From contig MEPO01000025.1 in the NCBI GenBank assembly GCA_001769805.1, positions 1 to 64,000 on the forward strand: a DNA stretch of 64,000 nt. Reading direction: 5' to 3'. Below the pieces are notes generated by a model. The model was not told where the DNA came from. It worked only from the letters and a program-made list of their open reading frames with translations, and ran no database searches. The stretch is from Bdellovibrionales bacterium GWA1_52_35 (lineage in GTDB: Bacteria > Bdellovibrionota > UBA1018). The position numbers were made by a program, and so were the translations under genes. Shown here one piece after another: positions 32,117-42,452 of this stretch (positions are counted from its first letter, which is position 1; each line of letters begins with the position of its first letter).

Positions 32117-33683
32117 GGTTCACCTTCTGACTCAGGACAGCACCGACGCGATTCTGCGCGGCTCTCGCCTCGTCTTTGAATTCCCAGCTCGTTCTACTCA
32201 GCATGACAAAAGGGACATACTCTTGAATTATCCCGCTTCTGCTGTATCTCGGAACATATCCGGAGAGATTATAAACTCCGCTGAGCGTCCCGGTCTTGGC
32301 GCGCAGCACGCCGGCAGCAGCAGTGCCTTTCATCCTGTCCTTCAAAGTTCCATCCACGCCGGCAATGGGCAGGGCCTCCCAGAGCACCGGAAAATCCGCA
32401 CGCGCCTGCAAGGTGTCAAGAAGAGCCATGAGCGCACCGGTCGTCGTGCTGCTCGAGCGTGACACGCCGGAACCGTCGTAAAGGACAACTTCTTTTGCAA
32501 AACGACCCTCGGCCATCTGCTCCACGTATTGCCGCAGCACCCCTTGTCCTGCCGCGATCAAACCCTGAGAGGAGTCCCCGAAATTCTGACCGAGAACTTT
32601 CAGGAAAACATCGCCCATGTGATTCAGGCTGAGCTTCAGAAAGGGCTTCAGCATTTCGCTCAGAGTCGGCGACTGAAAAGTCAGGCTCTGGATATCCGAT
32701 AAATTCTGGCCAATATTGACTTCTTTTTCCACCTCCAGGCCAAGACGTTCGAGCGCCGCGACAAAATGCCTTTGAACCCGACCTCGCGAGTGATGGATCG
32801 GTAAGATCAGGGAAACGGGTCCAGAGCTGGGATGAAAAGATCCGCGAATCTCAAAACCAGCCGCAACAATTCCGGGAAGATCAAAGGCTTTGGCATAAAC
32901 CTCAGTGGAACTGCCGGAGGAAATTTTGAATTTAACCGGAATCTGAAGCGCAGGATCAGCCCAATGCCCCGCCTTCGCGCCAGTGACAATGTACTCGGCG
33001 CAGTTGATATCGAGATTGAAAGACTGGCCCAGAGCCCCGTAGCAGGCTGTGCGATCAGCAGGACTCCAGCCCTCAGGATAGGTCAACAGATCCCATCTGG
33101 GATCTGCCGACAAAGCTTTGATCGAACCCTGAATTTTGCGAACACCCCGCGCGTAAAGCGCTGCTGCAAGCTGATCAACCCGCGTTGTGAGGTCTTCACC
33201 GAATTCCACCATGCCCCAGGTCGGGTCCCCGCTTCCAATGAGCTTGAGTTCTGTAATCGTGTCGCTCGATGATTTGAGTGTTTTCCACTCCAGGCGCGTG
33301 TCGATCGTGAAATCGGCTCCGAGATAATGAAGGGCAGCGGCAGCGGTGAAAAGTTTTGAATTCGAAGCCGGCGCAAACCGGCTTACAGGATTTCTCAGAT
33401 AAGGCAGCGGACCCGCGATGCGAACGCCAAAGAAAATGGGAGTCTGCGCGCCCTGATCAATAATCGAATCCCATTCGGAATGATCCCGGCTCCGGGACTG
33501 GACTGGTTCTGCTTTGAGCTCCGGAAGTAAAACGCGCTCATTGTCGGGGCTGCCCATTTCAACGAATTCTGAAGAGCCCAGGCGCGAATCAAGGGGGCGT
33601 GGAAGCTGTCTTTCCAGGGCAGCAAAAGCCTCAGTTGAAAAAGCGCAAAAGAGCGTTAAGGCGAAAATCCACTTGCAAGCCAT
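32109..33683 (-). CDS. dacB: D-alanyl-D-alanine carboxypeptidase/endopeptidase (PBP4 family)
   Basis: Periplasmic S13 peptidase that trims peptidoglycan cross-links. The active site is visible: SNSKLFTAAAALHYLG (SxxK), DGSGVSRSSSTT (SxN-like position replaced by SRS), and LRAKTGTLSGVYNLSG (KTG). A signal peptide spans the first 22 residues from the chosen ATG at 33683 (ends EAFA), which has a GGGACTT site. The SxN asparagine is not evident in this motif. The length is normal. Confidence 0.88.
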   Translation of the reverse strand: MACKWIFALTLFCAFSTEAFAALERQLPRPLDSRLGSSEFVEMGSPDNERVLLPELKAEPVQSRSRDHSEWDSIIDQGAQTPIFFGVRIAGPLPYLRNPVSRFAPASNSKLFTAAAALHYLGADFTIDTRLEWKTLKSSSDTITELKLIGSGDPTWGMVEFGEDLTTRVDQLAAALYARGVRKIQGSIKALSADPRWDLLTYPEGWSPADRTACYGALGQSFNLDINCAEYIVTGAKAGHWADPALQIPVKFKISSGSSTEVYAKAFDLPGIVAAGFEIRGSFHPSSGPVSLILPIHHSRGRVQRHFVAALERLGLEVEKEVNIGQNLSDIQSLTFQSPTLSEMLKPFLKLSLNHMGDVFLKVLGQNFGDSSQGLIAAGQGVLRQYVEQMAEGRFAKEVVLYDGSGVSRSSSTTTGALMALLDTLQARADFPVLWEALPIAGVDGTLKDRMKGTAAAGVLRAKTGTLSGVYNLSGYVPRYSRSGIIQEYVPFVMLSRTSWEFKDEARAAQNRVGAVLSQKVNRE

Positions 33684-33772
33684 AAGTCCCAAACCCGTAA
33701 CACTCCACGTCAATTTAGGCAAGTTTGCGGAACCGCTGAGGTCATGCTCTAATTGAAGGAAGGGGTCTCCTT

Positions 33773-34480
33773 ATGAAATCACCAATTCTTAAGTTATTCT
33801 GCTTAGTTCCTTTGCTTCTCCTGAGCTTCAATGCACTCGGCGCAGATTGCTCCGAAACAGGGCTCCCCAAGTTGCGGGAAAAGGCGAAGTCGCAATCTTT
33901 CATGGCTGGGGTCAATTTATCGCTGGCCCAGAACGTGATCAGCAAGTTTTCAACAGCAAGAAAGAACAAGGCTCAGGCGAAACTCGTTATCAACCCACAA
34001 CTCCGCCCAGCCGAAGGTTCAATCGACCGGAAATCAGCGGGGCTGATCATCACCATCTCCCAAGCCAAGGCACTCCAGGCCTTTTTGAGTGATACTTCCA
34101 AAAAACAAAATGCCGCTCTCACCGAAGAACTCGAGCGATTCAAGATTCACCACGAATATCTCGGAAGCTGGGATGAAAAAAACAAAGTCGCCAAAAAGCA
34201 AAACGCACTCATGATCGCCGCTGCCCAAAAGGCTCTGCTCAAGCAGGAACTTGCTGAGCTCGATTCTTTGATGAAAGCCATCGACCGGGCCTGTCCTCCT
34301 CAAAAAGCGCCCAGTATCAGCTCGGGTAAGATCAAAATGCTTCCCTCTCATGGCAGCGGTCCGCAGCCACAACCCACCGAGGGTGGCCCTGTATCACTGG
34401 GAGGGAACGCAGGTTCCGCGAAAGATCCTCGCGATGTTCATCAGCCCGACTGGTCCAATAAGCCGCAGATGACCCAGTAA
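33773..34480 (+). CDS. Secreted helical hypothetical protein, 235 aa
   Basis: Clear signal peptide (1-23, ending NALGA). The mature part begins with a cysteine (DCSETG) and is mostly helical, with lysine-rich segments around 110-165. The tail from about 175 is Gly/Pro/Ser-rich and disordered (GSGPQPQPTEGGPVSLGG). An AAGGAAGGGG site precedes the ATG. No family is recognised. Confidence 0.6.
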   Translation: MKSPILKLFCLVPLLLLSFNALGADCSETGLPKLREKAKSQSFMAGVNLSLAQNVISKFSTARKNKAQAKLVINPQLRPAEGSIDRKSAGLIITISQAKALQAFLSDTSKKQNAALTEELERFKIHHEYLGSWDEKNKVAKKQNALMIAAAQKALLKQELAELDSLMKAIDRACPPQKAPSISSGKIKMLPSHGSGPQPQPTEGGPVSLGGNAGSAKDPRDVHQPDWSNKPQMTQ

Positions 34481-34493
34481 AGGCGAGATCTGC

Positions 34494-35318
34494 TCATCCC
34501 CTGTAGTGCTGCCGATATTCAATGAAAAGAACGTCCCGTTCTTTTTGAGGAACCGGATAGCCCGTATAAGATGCAACCTGACGTGCCCGCTTCAGGCGCT
34601 GGGCTTCATGCCGCCAGAAGCGCTTGAGCCAGTTGAGGTCTTCCTGGATTGACTCCGCGCGCGCCCGTGCCGCTGCATTTTCGACAAGATTTAAAGAAAG
34701 TTCCTCGAGCGCCTCAAAGGACTCCCCTTTTAAAAAAAGGTCCCATAAACCACTCCAGCTTTCGGGGAGCTGCCTGAAGCCGTAGACATAAGAATATTTC
34801 TTGCCCGACCAGACGGAGAGTTCCCTTTTCGAAACCGGATGCCCGATGTAGCCCAGAAGCCGCATCCAGGCAAAGAACGCTTCTTTGGTCATGCCTCGTG
34901 AACGATAGGCACCATGCAGGCTGAAATCAGGAAATTCTTCCGGAAGAGTCGTAAAACAAAAGTAAGTATGGGACTCGCGGCGCGTCGTTCCGATCAAGGG
35001 ATAAAGAAACGAAAACGCACCTTCAATATTCCACTTGGGCCTTTGCTCCTGAATCAGCCGCGTTTCGAGAACGAACGCCTCAAGTTCGGTTTCGCAGATC
35101 TCCCATTCAATTTTATCCGCCTCTTTGATGATCGCCTTCATCTTGCGATGACTGCGGACTCTTTTGGCATTCTTATATTGGCCGAGCCGCCGGCGCAGGT
35201 TCTTGGCCTTGCCGATATAGATGAGACTCCCCTCGGCATTGAAAACCCGGTAAACACCGGGGCTCGTCGGCAGAAAGCTCAGGAAATCCTCTCCGAACTT
35301 CCGATCAAAGACTTTCAG
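34494..35318 (-). CDS. GIY-YIG nuclease-like protein with apparent CTG start
   Basis: The N-terminal domain is a UvrC/Cho-type GIY-YIG nuclease: SPGVYRVFNAEGSLIYIGKA, then KNLRRRLGQY. A helical C-terminal region (about 95-274) carries YRSRGMTKEAFF and LKRFWRHEAQRLKRAR. The first ATG in frame (35141) lies after this motif, and no ATG, GTG or TTG exists upstream. CTG at 35318 overlaps the stop of the upstream cytochrome gene (CTGA) and has GAGAGG close by, so I place the start there. It is probably a DNA repair or restriction-type enzyme. Confidence 0.7.
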   Translation of the reverse strand: MKVFDRKFGEDFLSFLPTSPGVYRVFNAEGSLIYIGKAKNLRRRLGQYKNAKRVRSHRKMKAIIKEADKIEWEICETELEAFVLETRLIQEQRPKWNIEGAFSFLYPLIGTTRRESHTYFCFTTLPEEFPDFSLHGAYRSRGMTKEAFFAWMRLLGYIGHPVSKRELSVWSGKKYSYVYGFRQLPESWSGLWDLFLKGESFEALEELSLNLVENAAARARAESIQEDLNWLKRFWRHEAQRLKRARQVASYTGYPVPQKERDVLFIEYRQHYRG

Positions 35319-36943
35319 TCGATCCTCTCATAACCGTAGGGCTGAATTCCATGACAGGCGGTCGTGCAATTTCCGCCTTTTTCAGTAGCCTGGAAGATCA
35401 ACTTCAAGTTGGCGGACCCGGTTGAGGGCTTGATCATCTTATTCTGAGTCGTGCCATGAACATCATGGCAAACGGAACAGGAGCGGCCGCGAGCAGCCCC
35501 TGTGGTCCCGCCGGTATTTGCGACATGGACCGCATGAAGATTGCGCCGCTGAATCTGTTCTCCGTTTTTGATGTCTTTGCGGAACCCCGTTCCGGAGCCG
35601 GTGATTTCGGATTTCAACATCGAAGTTTCATGGCAATTGAAACACAGGGCGTAGGTATTGGTCTTGGCATCCCCTTCAATGTACTCACCATAGGGACCCA
35701 GGGAATACTTGGCATTGAGGAGCCGGACAAACTCGCTGGCGTGCGGCTTGTGGCATTCATTGCATTCCAGACCCATCCCCGGATGAGAACTGGAGCTGGT
35801 ATCGATCTTGTTTTTGATACTTGGGATATTGCGGGCAGCACCTTTGATGTCGCGATCATGGCAATCGAGGCAGCTCACGTCAGGCTTGAGCAGGTGCTTA
35901 TTATCAGCTGCATGAGGCGTGTGGCAACTCCAGCAACTTTCCTGACTATTGATCGGACCATGAATCGAGGTCGCATCAGCAGGCATGGGATTCGAAGCGA
36001 TTTCATTATTGTGACAACTGGTGCAAAGAGCCTGACTCGTGTCTTTCAAAAGCTTGGCTTTTCCATCATGCGGGTTATGGCAATTGATGCAGCCCTTTTC
36101 CATTTCCATGGCTTCATGGACCCGCGAGCGATTGGCTGTGAGATCTGAATGACAACTGGAGCAGGTTGCTTTGAGCAGTTTTGCGTTATCGGCCGAATGC
36201 GGCTGATGACAGGTGATGCAGCTTCCTGCCGCGCTGTCTTCACCGTGAAAAGTGGCGGGATTGCCCGGCAACTGCTCGTGGCAGCCCGTACAAAGCGCGG
36301 CCGGCTTGCCTTTGAGGAGGAAACGTTCTTTGCCATCATGCGGATCATGACACTGGATACAGCCGGGGGCACTCGTGAGAGCCCCGTGAACATGGGCCTG
36401 TGAAGCCACTCCGTCATGGCAGTCATTGCAACTCTCCGGACGAGACGTCACCGCGCCATCGCCGAAATTCGGAATATGTTCTGCGCTGACTTCATGACAA
36501 CTGCTGCACATTCCCGCTGCAGTCGGATAGTGAGCGAGATTGGAAGTCCCTTGCTCATGGCACTCACTGCACGCGGTCACTTTGGCTACGGGCTTCATTG
36601 GGGGCAGACCACTGGACTTCCCGACATGGCAGCTTCCGCCGCAAGAAATATTCAGAGTTTGAGCCTGTCTCGTTCCGGCGTGGCAGGCGGTGCACTGACG
36701 GAGCGAAGACGGCATTGCAGAATGAGCAGTCCCGGGCCTGGTCAGCTTGCCTGCGCCTGCTTTAAGCGCAAAACCCATATGATCCGCCGTCCAGGTCTGC
36801 TGATGCGGATACATGAACAAGGAAGATCCCTCAGTCTTCGCTGAAGGAACTCCCGAATCCTGAAGCTTCGCGCACGACGAAGTACAAAGCGTCACGCTCA
36901 GGAGAGCCAGGGTCACCCAAAATTGCCGGTTTTGAATTTTCAT
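35315..36943 (-). CDS. Large multiheme cytochrome c lipoprotein
   Basis: A 542-aa lipoprotein (lipobox LCTSSC near 19-24). It contains 15 CxxCH heme motifs, starting CTACH and including CSECH, CSSCH, CNDCH, CIQCH and others, plus two CxxxCH variants (CGGSCH, CTTACH). Several occur as CxxCH-x-PH pairs (CIQCHDPHDG, CINCHNPHDG), the doubled-CxxCH arrangement of periplasmic electron conduits. The protein is probably attached to the outer membrane and passes electrons to external acceptors. No matching porin gene is adjacent. Its stop overlaps the GIY-YIG start. Confidence 0.88.
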   Translation of the reverse strand: MKIQNRQFWVTLALLSVTLCTSSCAKLQDSGVPSAKTEGSSLFMYPHQQTWTADHMGFALKAGAGKLTRPGTAHSAMPSSLRQCTACHAGTRQAQTLNISCGGSCHVGKSSGLPPMKPVAKVTACSECHEQGTSNLAHYPTAAGMCSSCHEVSAEHIPNFGDGAVTSRPESCNDCHDGVASQAHVHGALTSAPGCIQCHDPHDGKERFLLKGKPAALCTGCHEQLPGNPATFHGEDSAAGSCITCHQPHSADNAKLLKATCSSCHSDLTANRSRVHEAMEMEKGCINCHNPHDGKAKLLKDTSQALCTSCHNNEIASNPMPADATSIHGPINSQESCWSCHTPHAADNKHLLKPDVSCLDCHDRDIKGAARNIPSIKNKIDTSSSSHPGMGLECNECHKPHASEFVRLLNAKYSLGPYGEYIEGDAKTNTYALCFNCHETSMLKSEITGSGTGFRKDIKNGEQIQRRNLHAVHVANTGGTTGAARGRSCSVCHDVHGTTQNKMIKPSTGSANLKLIFQATEKGGNCTTACHGIQPYGYERID

Positions 36944-37059
36944 ATTCTGAATTCGTATATACCAACGTCACCCGGTTCGCATTAAAACAATTTAATGCAA
37001 ATTGGCCGAAATACGCCTGCAATTCAAATCACTTACACCGGAGACCCTGGTTTTAACCG

Positions 37060-37464
37060 TCAACGATCTGAGTCGTTCTTACGGGCGTAGTAATTCAAGG
37101 TACCGGTATCGATCAATGATCCATCCTTGAACTCGCAAAAAGAGCGCTCATTCCTTTGCGAATCGATCCCGATCACGACTGAACCTGAGGCGCTTTTGGA
37201 ACAGGCGATGGATCCAGGATTCATGCCGCCGTAGGACTCCCCCTCAAATCGTTTCAAAGATACTTTTGAAACCGCCGAGTAGGCAAGACAACTCAGCTTA
37301 CCGGACTTGAAGCAGTCTTGACTGATCAGGATCCTTTGCTCGGGAAGGTTCCTGAATTGAATCGAACGCATTCCGATGCGGAAACTCATCGTTTCGACAG
37401 CCTGGACCACAATTGCGAATAAGAAAAACACGCATGAAAGTATGACCAATCGAGTTCTCATCAA
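37060..37464 (-). CDS. Secreted DUF333-like Cys-rich protein, 134 aa
   Basis: Signal peptide 1-22 (ending VVQA). The C-terminal part fits the DUF333 pattern: GGMNPGSIACSKSASGSVV, then QRNERSFCEFKDGSLIDTGT, with the two cysteines likely bridged. DUF333 proteins often act as small secreted inhibitors or binders. It overlaps the upstream papain-like protease by four bases (ATGA). Co-expression with a protease suggests an inhibitor or chaperone role, but this is not proven. Confidence 0.6.
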   Translation of the reverse strand: MMRTRLVILSCVFFLFAIVVQAVETMSFRIGMRSIQFRNLPEQRILISQDCFKSGKLSCLAYSAVSKVSLKRFEGESYGGMNPGSIACSKSASGSVVIGIDSQRNERSFCEFKDGSLIDTGTLNYYARKNDSDR

Positions 37465-38657
37465 GGAGCATCTCCGATTACTGAACGCGTAAGCATTGAA
37501 CCCGCAACTTTATCCGCGTCCACCCAAATATTGCCTGCTTCACAGGACCAATCGCCTGAATAATTATAACAACTCGTGCCCCAAGAGTTGCGGATGAGAA
37601 ACTGACAGGTGGACTTGCCATCGGCCCTTTGTAATTTCCGTCTACCAATGATCAAGACGCCATGCCCTCCACAGTTGGTTCCACCAAACATGTCGGAGAG
37701 AGCAGCTCCCCACCGCCCCCGATATTTCCGTCCTTGATGAAACAACTGAGAACAGATTCCAATACCCATCGGCTGGGGGTCCTTGCTGTTGAGCCATTGA
37801 TGTACGCTTTTAAGTGCATTTTTTTTGGAAAATACCGCCCGCTCAGTGCATGCCGGAATATCAAAAAATTCGCGATTTTCGGGCTTGGAACAGGCCGCAA
37901 GACCCGTTTTGAGGAGGAACTCCATCGAATTATTTTTATCCAGAAACTCTTCAAGCGCATCAAGCGACGAGGAGAGGCCTTCTGGCAGAAGGCCTTGAGC
38001 CTTGAAATTCCTGCAAATAGGCGCGGTTAATTCTTCCAGAATTTTGCGCCTTTTTGCAATATCCGCAGCATGGATAAACGGATTTTCTGTATCCCGGTTT
38101 TCCAGTTCCCGGGTTTCAGAACTGAGCCGGTGGAAACGTTCATAAAAATCCAGATAAAGGCTCAGTTCCCAGTAAGAGGTTACAGGATAAGCATATCCCG
38201 AATCTGAATTCTCCTTCAGTGCCTGCTGTGTGCACGTTCCTTTTTTACGCGAGTAATTCACTGCATCGCAAATTATTCCCCCTCCTTTGAAAGGATTTGT
38301 AATATTCCGATAATAAAATTTCCCGCTTGCGAGTTCGAAAGCTGTCGCAACGGGCGAGGATTGCCAGGACTTGATATCAGCAGGCAATGGCTTGGGAAGC
38401 TTTGAAAATCGATACGCGTCGATCATCTGGGTTGCGACATAAGCATAGCAGAGGCCGGTCCCGTCCTGGTCCAGAACTGAAATATTCTCCATGGATCCGC
38501 CCGGCTGGCGCATATCAACCGGACCACATGCGTCGTCTTCGGCGACGACTGAAGGGGCAGTGAAAAGCACAGCGCCAAGCAATGCCACTCTGAAGAGTGC
38601 AGAATTACACATGCGTTGATATCGGTACCCGGTTCTCATCAATCGAAAGCATATCAT
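37461..38657 (-). CDS. Secreted papain-like (C1-family) cysteine protease
   Basis: A 398-aa exported protein with a signal-like segment at about 22-39 (ending SVVA). The catalytic set is visible: VLDQDGTGLCYAYVATQM (Gln and Cys), GGHGVLIIGRR (His), FLIRNSWGTSCYNYSG (Asn, Trp). An insertion of about 190 residues separates the cysteine and histidine parts, much larger than in papain. There is no classical inhibitory prodomain. It is probably an extracellular hydrolase, fitting a predatory or scavenging lifestyle. The gene is coupled to a DUF333-like protein. Confidence 0.8.
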   Translation of the reverse strand: MICFRLMRTGYRYQRMCNSALFRVALLGAVLFTAPSVVAEDDACGPVDMRQPGGSMENISVLDQDGTGLCYAYVATQMIDAYRFSKLPKPLPADIKSWQSSPVATAFELASGKFYYRNITNPFKGGGIICDAVNYSRKKGTCTQQALKENSDSGYAYPVTSYWELSLYLDFYERFHRLSSETRELENRDTENPFIHAADIAKRRKILEELTAPICRNFKAQGLLPEGLSSSLDALEEFLDKNNSMEFLLKTGLAACSKPENREFFDIPACTERAVFSKKNALKSVHQWLNSKDPQPMGIGICSQLFHQGRKYRGRWGAALSDMFGGTNCGGHGVLIIGRRKLQRADGKSTCQFLIRNSWGTSCYNYSGDWSCEAGNIWVDADKVAGSMLTRSVIGDAP

Positions 38658-38735
38658 AAAATATTAAAATCCTTTAATTAGCCGCATGTTTTTCAAGCTT
38701 GGCTTTTTGAAAAAATCCGGCATAAACTCCAGCCC

Positions 38736-39413
38736 ATGCGCATCCTCGTGGTTGAAGACGAAAAGAAAATGGCTGATTTCATCCGTCGCGGGCTCAGTGA
38801 AGCTGGCTACAGCATTGACCTCGCCGAAACCGGACCTGCAGCCGAAACTCAGGTTGCTGAGAACGCCTACAAGCTGATCGTCCTGGATGTCATGCTCCCC
38901 GGCCAAAGTGGGCTCGATACGGCTCGACATCTGCGAGATGCTGGTTTTAGCGGACCCATTCTCATGCTCACTGCGCTTTCAGGAACCCAGGACAAAGTCC
39001 AGGGCCTGGATGCCGGAGCCGATGACTACCTCACCAAACCGTTCGCCTTTGAAGAGCTCTTGGCCCGTATCCGCGCTTTGCTCCGGAGGCATACGCCCCA
39101 GGCCCAAGCCACCCTGCGCTTTGCCGATCTCGAAATGGATTTGATCACCCGGAAAATCAAACGAGGCTCTCTCGAGATTGTTTTGACCAACAAAGAATTC
39201 GCCCTTCTGGAATATTTCCTGCGGAACCCCGAAAGCCCGCTCTCCCGCGCGACCATCAGCAAAGAGGTCTGGGATGTTCATTTTGACCCCGAAAGCAATG
39301 TCATCGACGTTTACATCAACCTGCTGCGCAAGAAAATGGAAGCAGACGGGTGCAAAAGGCTGGTTCAGACCGTCGTTGGCGTGGGCTATATCTTGAAAGA
39401 ACCGTCAGCTTGA
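38736..39413 (+). CDS. OmpR/CusR-type response regulator
   Basis: A 225-aa two-domain regulator. The receiver (1-120) has ILVVEDEKKMADFI, the phospho-aspartate in LIVLDVMLPGQSGLD, and the lysine in DDYLTKPFAF. The C-terminal winged-helix (about 130-225) has LTNKEFALLEYFLRNP and VIDVYINLLRKKMEADG. This subgroup includes heavy-metal regulators (CusR/CopR). Its TGA overlaps the TTG start of the histidine kinase. Confidence 0.93.
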   Translation: MRILVVEDEKKMADFIRRGLSEAGYSIDLAETGPAAETQVAENAYKLIVLDVMLPGQSGLDTARHLRDAGFSGPILMLTALSGTQDKVQGLDAGADDYLTKPFAFEELLARIRALLRRHTPQAQATLRFADLEMDLITRKIKRGSLEIVLTNKEFALLEYFLRNPESPLSRATISKEVWDVHFDPESNVIDVYINLLRKKMEADGCKRLVQTVVGVGYILKEPSA

Positions 39414-40891
39414 AACATGGGTACAGCGCTTGGGCGCACGGCCGCAGTAGAAGCATCCGCTTCCGTCTGACGACCCTGTTTCTGGTCATCTTCGGTACTA
39501 CCCTGATTGTCCTGAGTACAATCGGTTACCGGTTTTTTTCGCATACCCAGCAGAGGGACTTCGACGCTGCCCTATTCAATCACGTAGTGGACGTGGGCTC
39601 CACCGTGGACATCAATTTTTTTGGCGAAGTATCCATCCCGCAATCATCAGAGGCGTTCGAAGAAAACAAGATTTTCCCATTTTCACTTCGCCGCTCGTAC
39701 ATGCAGCTTCTGGACATTCAGGGCCACGTCATTGCCAAATCCGGAAACCTGCAAGGAGAGCAACTCCCGCTTTCACCTCAGGACTACGAGGATGCTGTTC
39801 GACGCGGGATCAGTCTGAGGACGATTTCCGAGCCACTGCCTGAAAGTCTGGTTCCTAAAAAAGAACGTCAAAGCTACCGGCTTTTGAGTTACCGACTCAA
39901 CAAGCCCTCCCTGCCCCCGATGATCCTTCAGCTGGCCGCCCCGATGACGTTTCTGAACCGGGTGCAAGAGGATATACGAAGTTTTTTGTATATCGCTATC
40001 CCACATATTTTGGGTTTTGCCAGTATTGGCGGATTTCTACTCTCGCGAAGAGCGCTCAGACCCGTCCACCTGATGACCCGAAAGGCGGCAAGTATTCAAG
40101 TTGGGAATCTTTCGGAGCGAGTGCCGGTCCCGCCTTCTTTTGATGAAATTTCTGAACTCGCAGTCACTTTCAATCGCCTGCTGGATCGGATTGAAACCAC
40201 CGTGTCCACGAACCAGCGCTTCGTTGCCGATGCCTCCCACCAGTTGAAGACTCCCCTGTCGATTCTGCGCGGCGAACTTGATCTGATGCTGAGCAAAGAA
40301 CGCTCTCCGGCGGAGATCCGCGCGTTTCTCACTTCAGCTTCGCAGGAAATCGATTCCCTGACCCAGCTTGCGGAAAGTCTGCTCATTCTGGCCCGCGTGG
40401 AAGCGGGCTCTGCCTGCATTGCCCATACAGAGGTCCGACTGGACGAAATCGCTCTTGAAGCAGTGTCGCACCTCGATCCGATCGCAAAGCAGAAACAAAT
40501 CCGGATCAAACCTAATCTGAGGGCGCCCTTGCGTGCAGAATCGAGTTTCGAATTCCGGGGAGATGTGGAGCTGCTTCGCATCATGATCGTCAATCTCGTC
40601 GAGAACGCGATTAAATATTCGCCGCCGGAATCTATGGTCGGAATTGATCTGGATGATCAGGGAGACTTCCTGACCTTGAGCATTGCTGATCAGGGTCCGG
40701 GAATTCCCCCTGAAAAAGTCAGCAAGATTTTTGAAAGATTTTATCGCGATCCGAGCACGCAGAGTTCAGCCCGCGGCTTCGGTCTTGGGCTGCCGATCGC
40801 ACAAACCATCGCCCGGGCGCACGGCGCAGAGATTCTGGTTACAGCAGCTCCGGGGGGCGGCTCCGTATTTTCAGTGCGAATGAAAAAATAA
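39410..40891 (+). CDS. Sensor histidine kinase
   Basis: A 493-aa membrane kinase and partner of the preceding regulator. Two membrane segments (about 19-40 and 189-213) flank a periplasmic sensor. HAMP follows, then HisKA with ADASHQLKTPLSILRGELDL carrying the phospho-histidine, and HATPase_c motifs IVNLVENAIKYSPP (N box), ADQGPGIPP (G1) and GFGLGLPIA (G2). I place the start at TTG 39410, which overlaps the upstream stop (TTGA), rather than at 39350 inside the regulator gene. The order suits a metal-sensing Cus/Cop-type pair, but no metal gene is next to it. Confidence 0.9.
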   Translation: MKHGYSAWAHGRSRSIRFRLTTLFLVIFGTTLIVLSTIGYRFFSHTQQRDFDAALFNHVVDVGSTVDINFFGEVSIPQSSEAFEENKIFPFSLRRSYMQLLDIQGHVIAKSGNLQGEQLPLSPQDYEDAVRRGISLRTISEPLPESLVPKKERQSYRLLSYRLNKPSLPPMILQLAAPMTFLNRVQEDIRSFLYIAIPHILGFASIGGFLLSRRALRPVHLMTRKAASIQVGNLSERVPVPPSFDEISELAVTFNRLLDRIETTVSTNQRFVADASHQLKTPLSILRGELDLMLSKERSPAEIRAFLTSASQEIDSLTQLAESLLILARVEAGSACIAHTEVRLDEIALEAVSHLDPIAKQKQIRIKPNLRAPLRAESSFEFRGDVELLRIMIVNLVENAIKYSPPESMVGIDLDDQGDFLTLSIADQGPGIPPEKVSKIFERFYRDPSTQSSARGFGLGLPIAQTIARAHGAEILVTAAPGGGSVFSVRMKK

Positions 40892-40896
40892 AAAAA

Positions 40897-40923
40897 AGCC
40901 CGGCACTTGCGTGCCGGGCTTTT
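40897..40923. terminator. Bidirectional intrinsic terminator
   Basis: GCCCGGCAC and GTGCCGGGC form a nine-pair stem with a TTGC loop, flanked by an A-run on the left and TTTT on the right. It serves both the kinase gene (plus) and the glutamate dehydrogenase gene (minus), whose ends converge here. Confidence 0.9.
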
Positions 40924-40949
40924 CATCTTTAACAGCTGTCCAACTGGGA

Positions 40950-42293
<1,344 letters not shown>

Positions 42294-42452
42294 TCACTCA
42301 TTCCTTCTGTAGGTCCCACCGATGATTGGTGAGCCTGACGGTTGGTTGAACTCGTTTAAATGTTCTTTTGAATTACCATACGACGCACCATATAAATAAA
42401 GTTTTTTCGTGCAAATCCTGTGAAAAACTCATCAAGACGGTAATATGAATCC

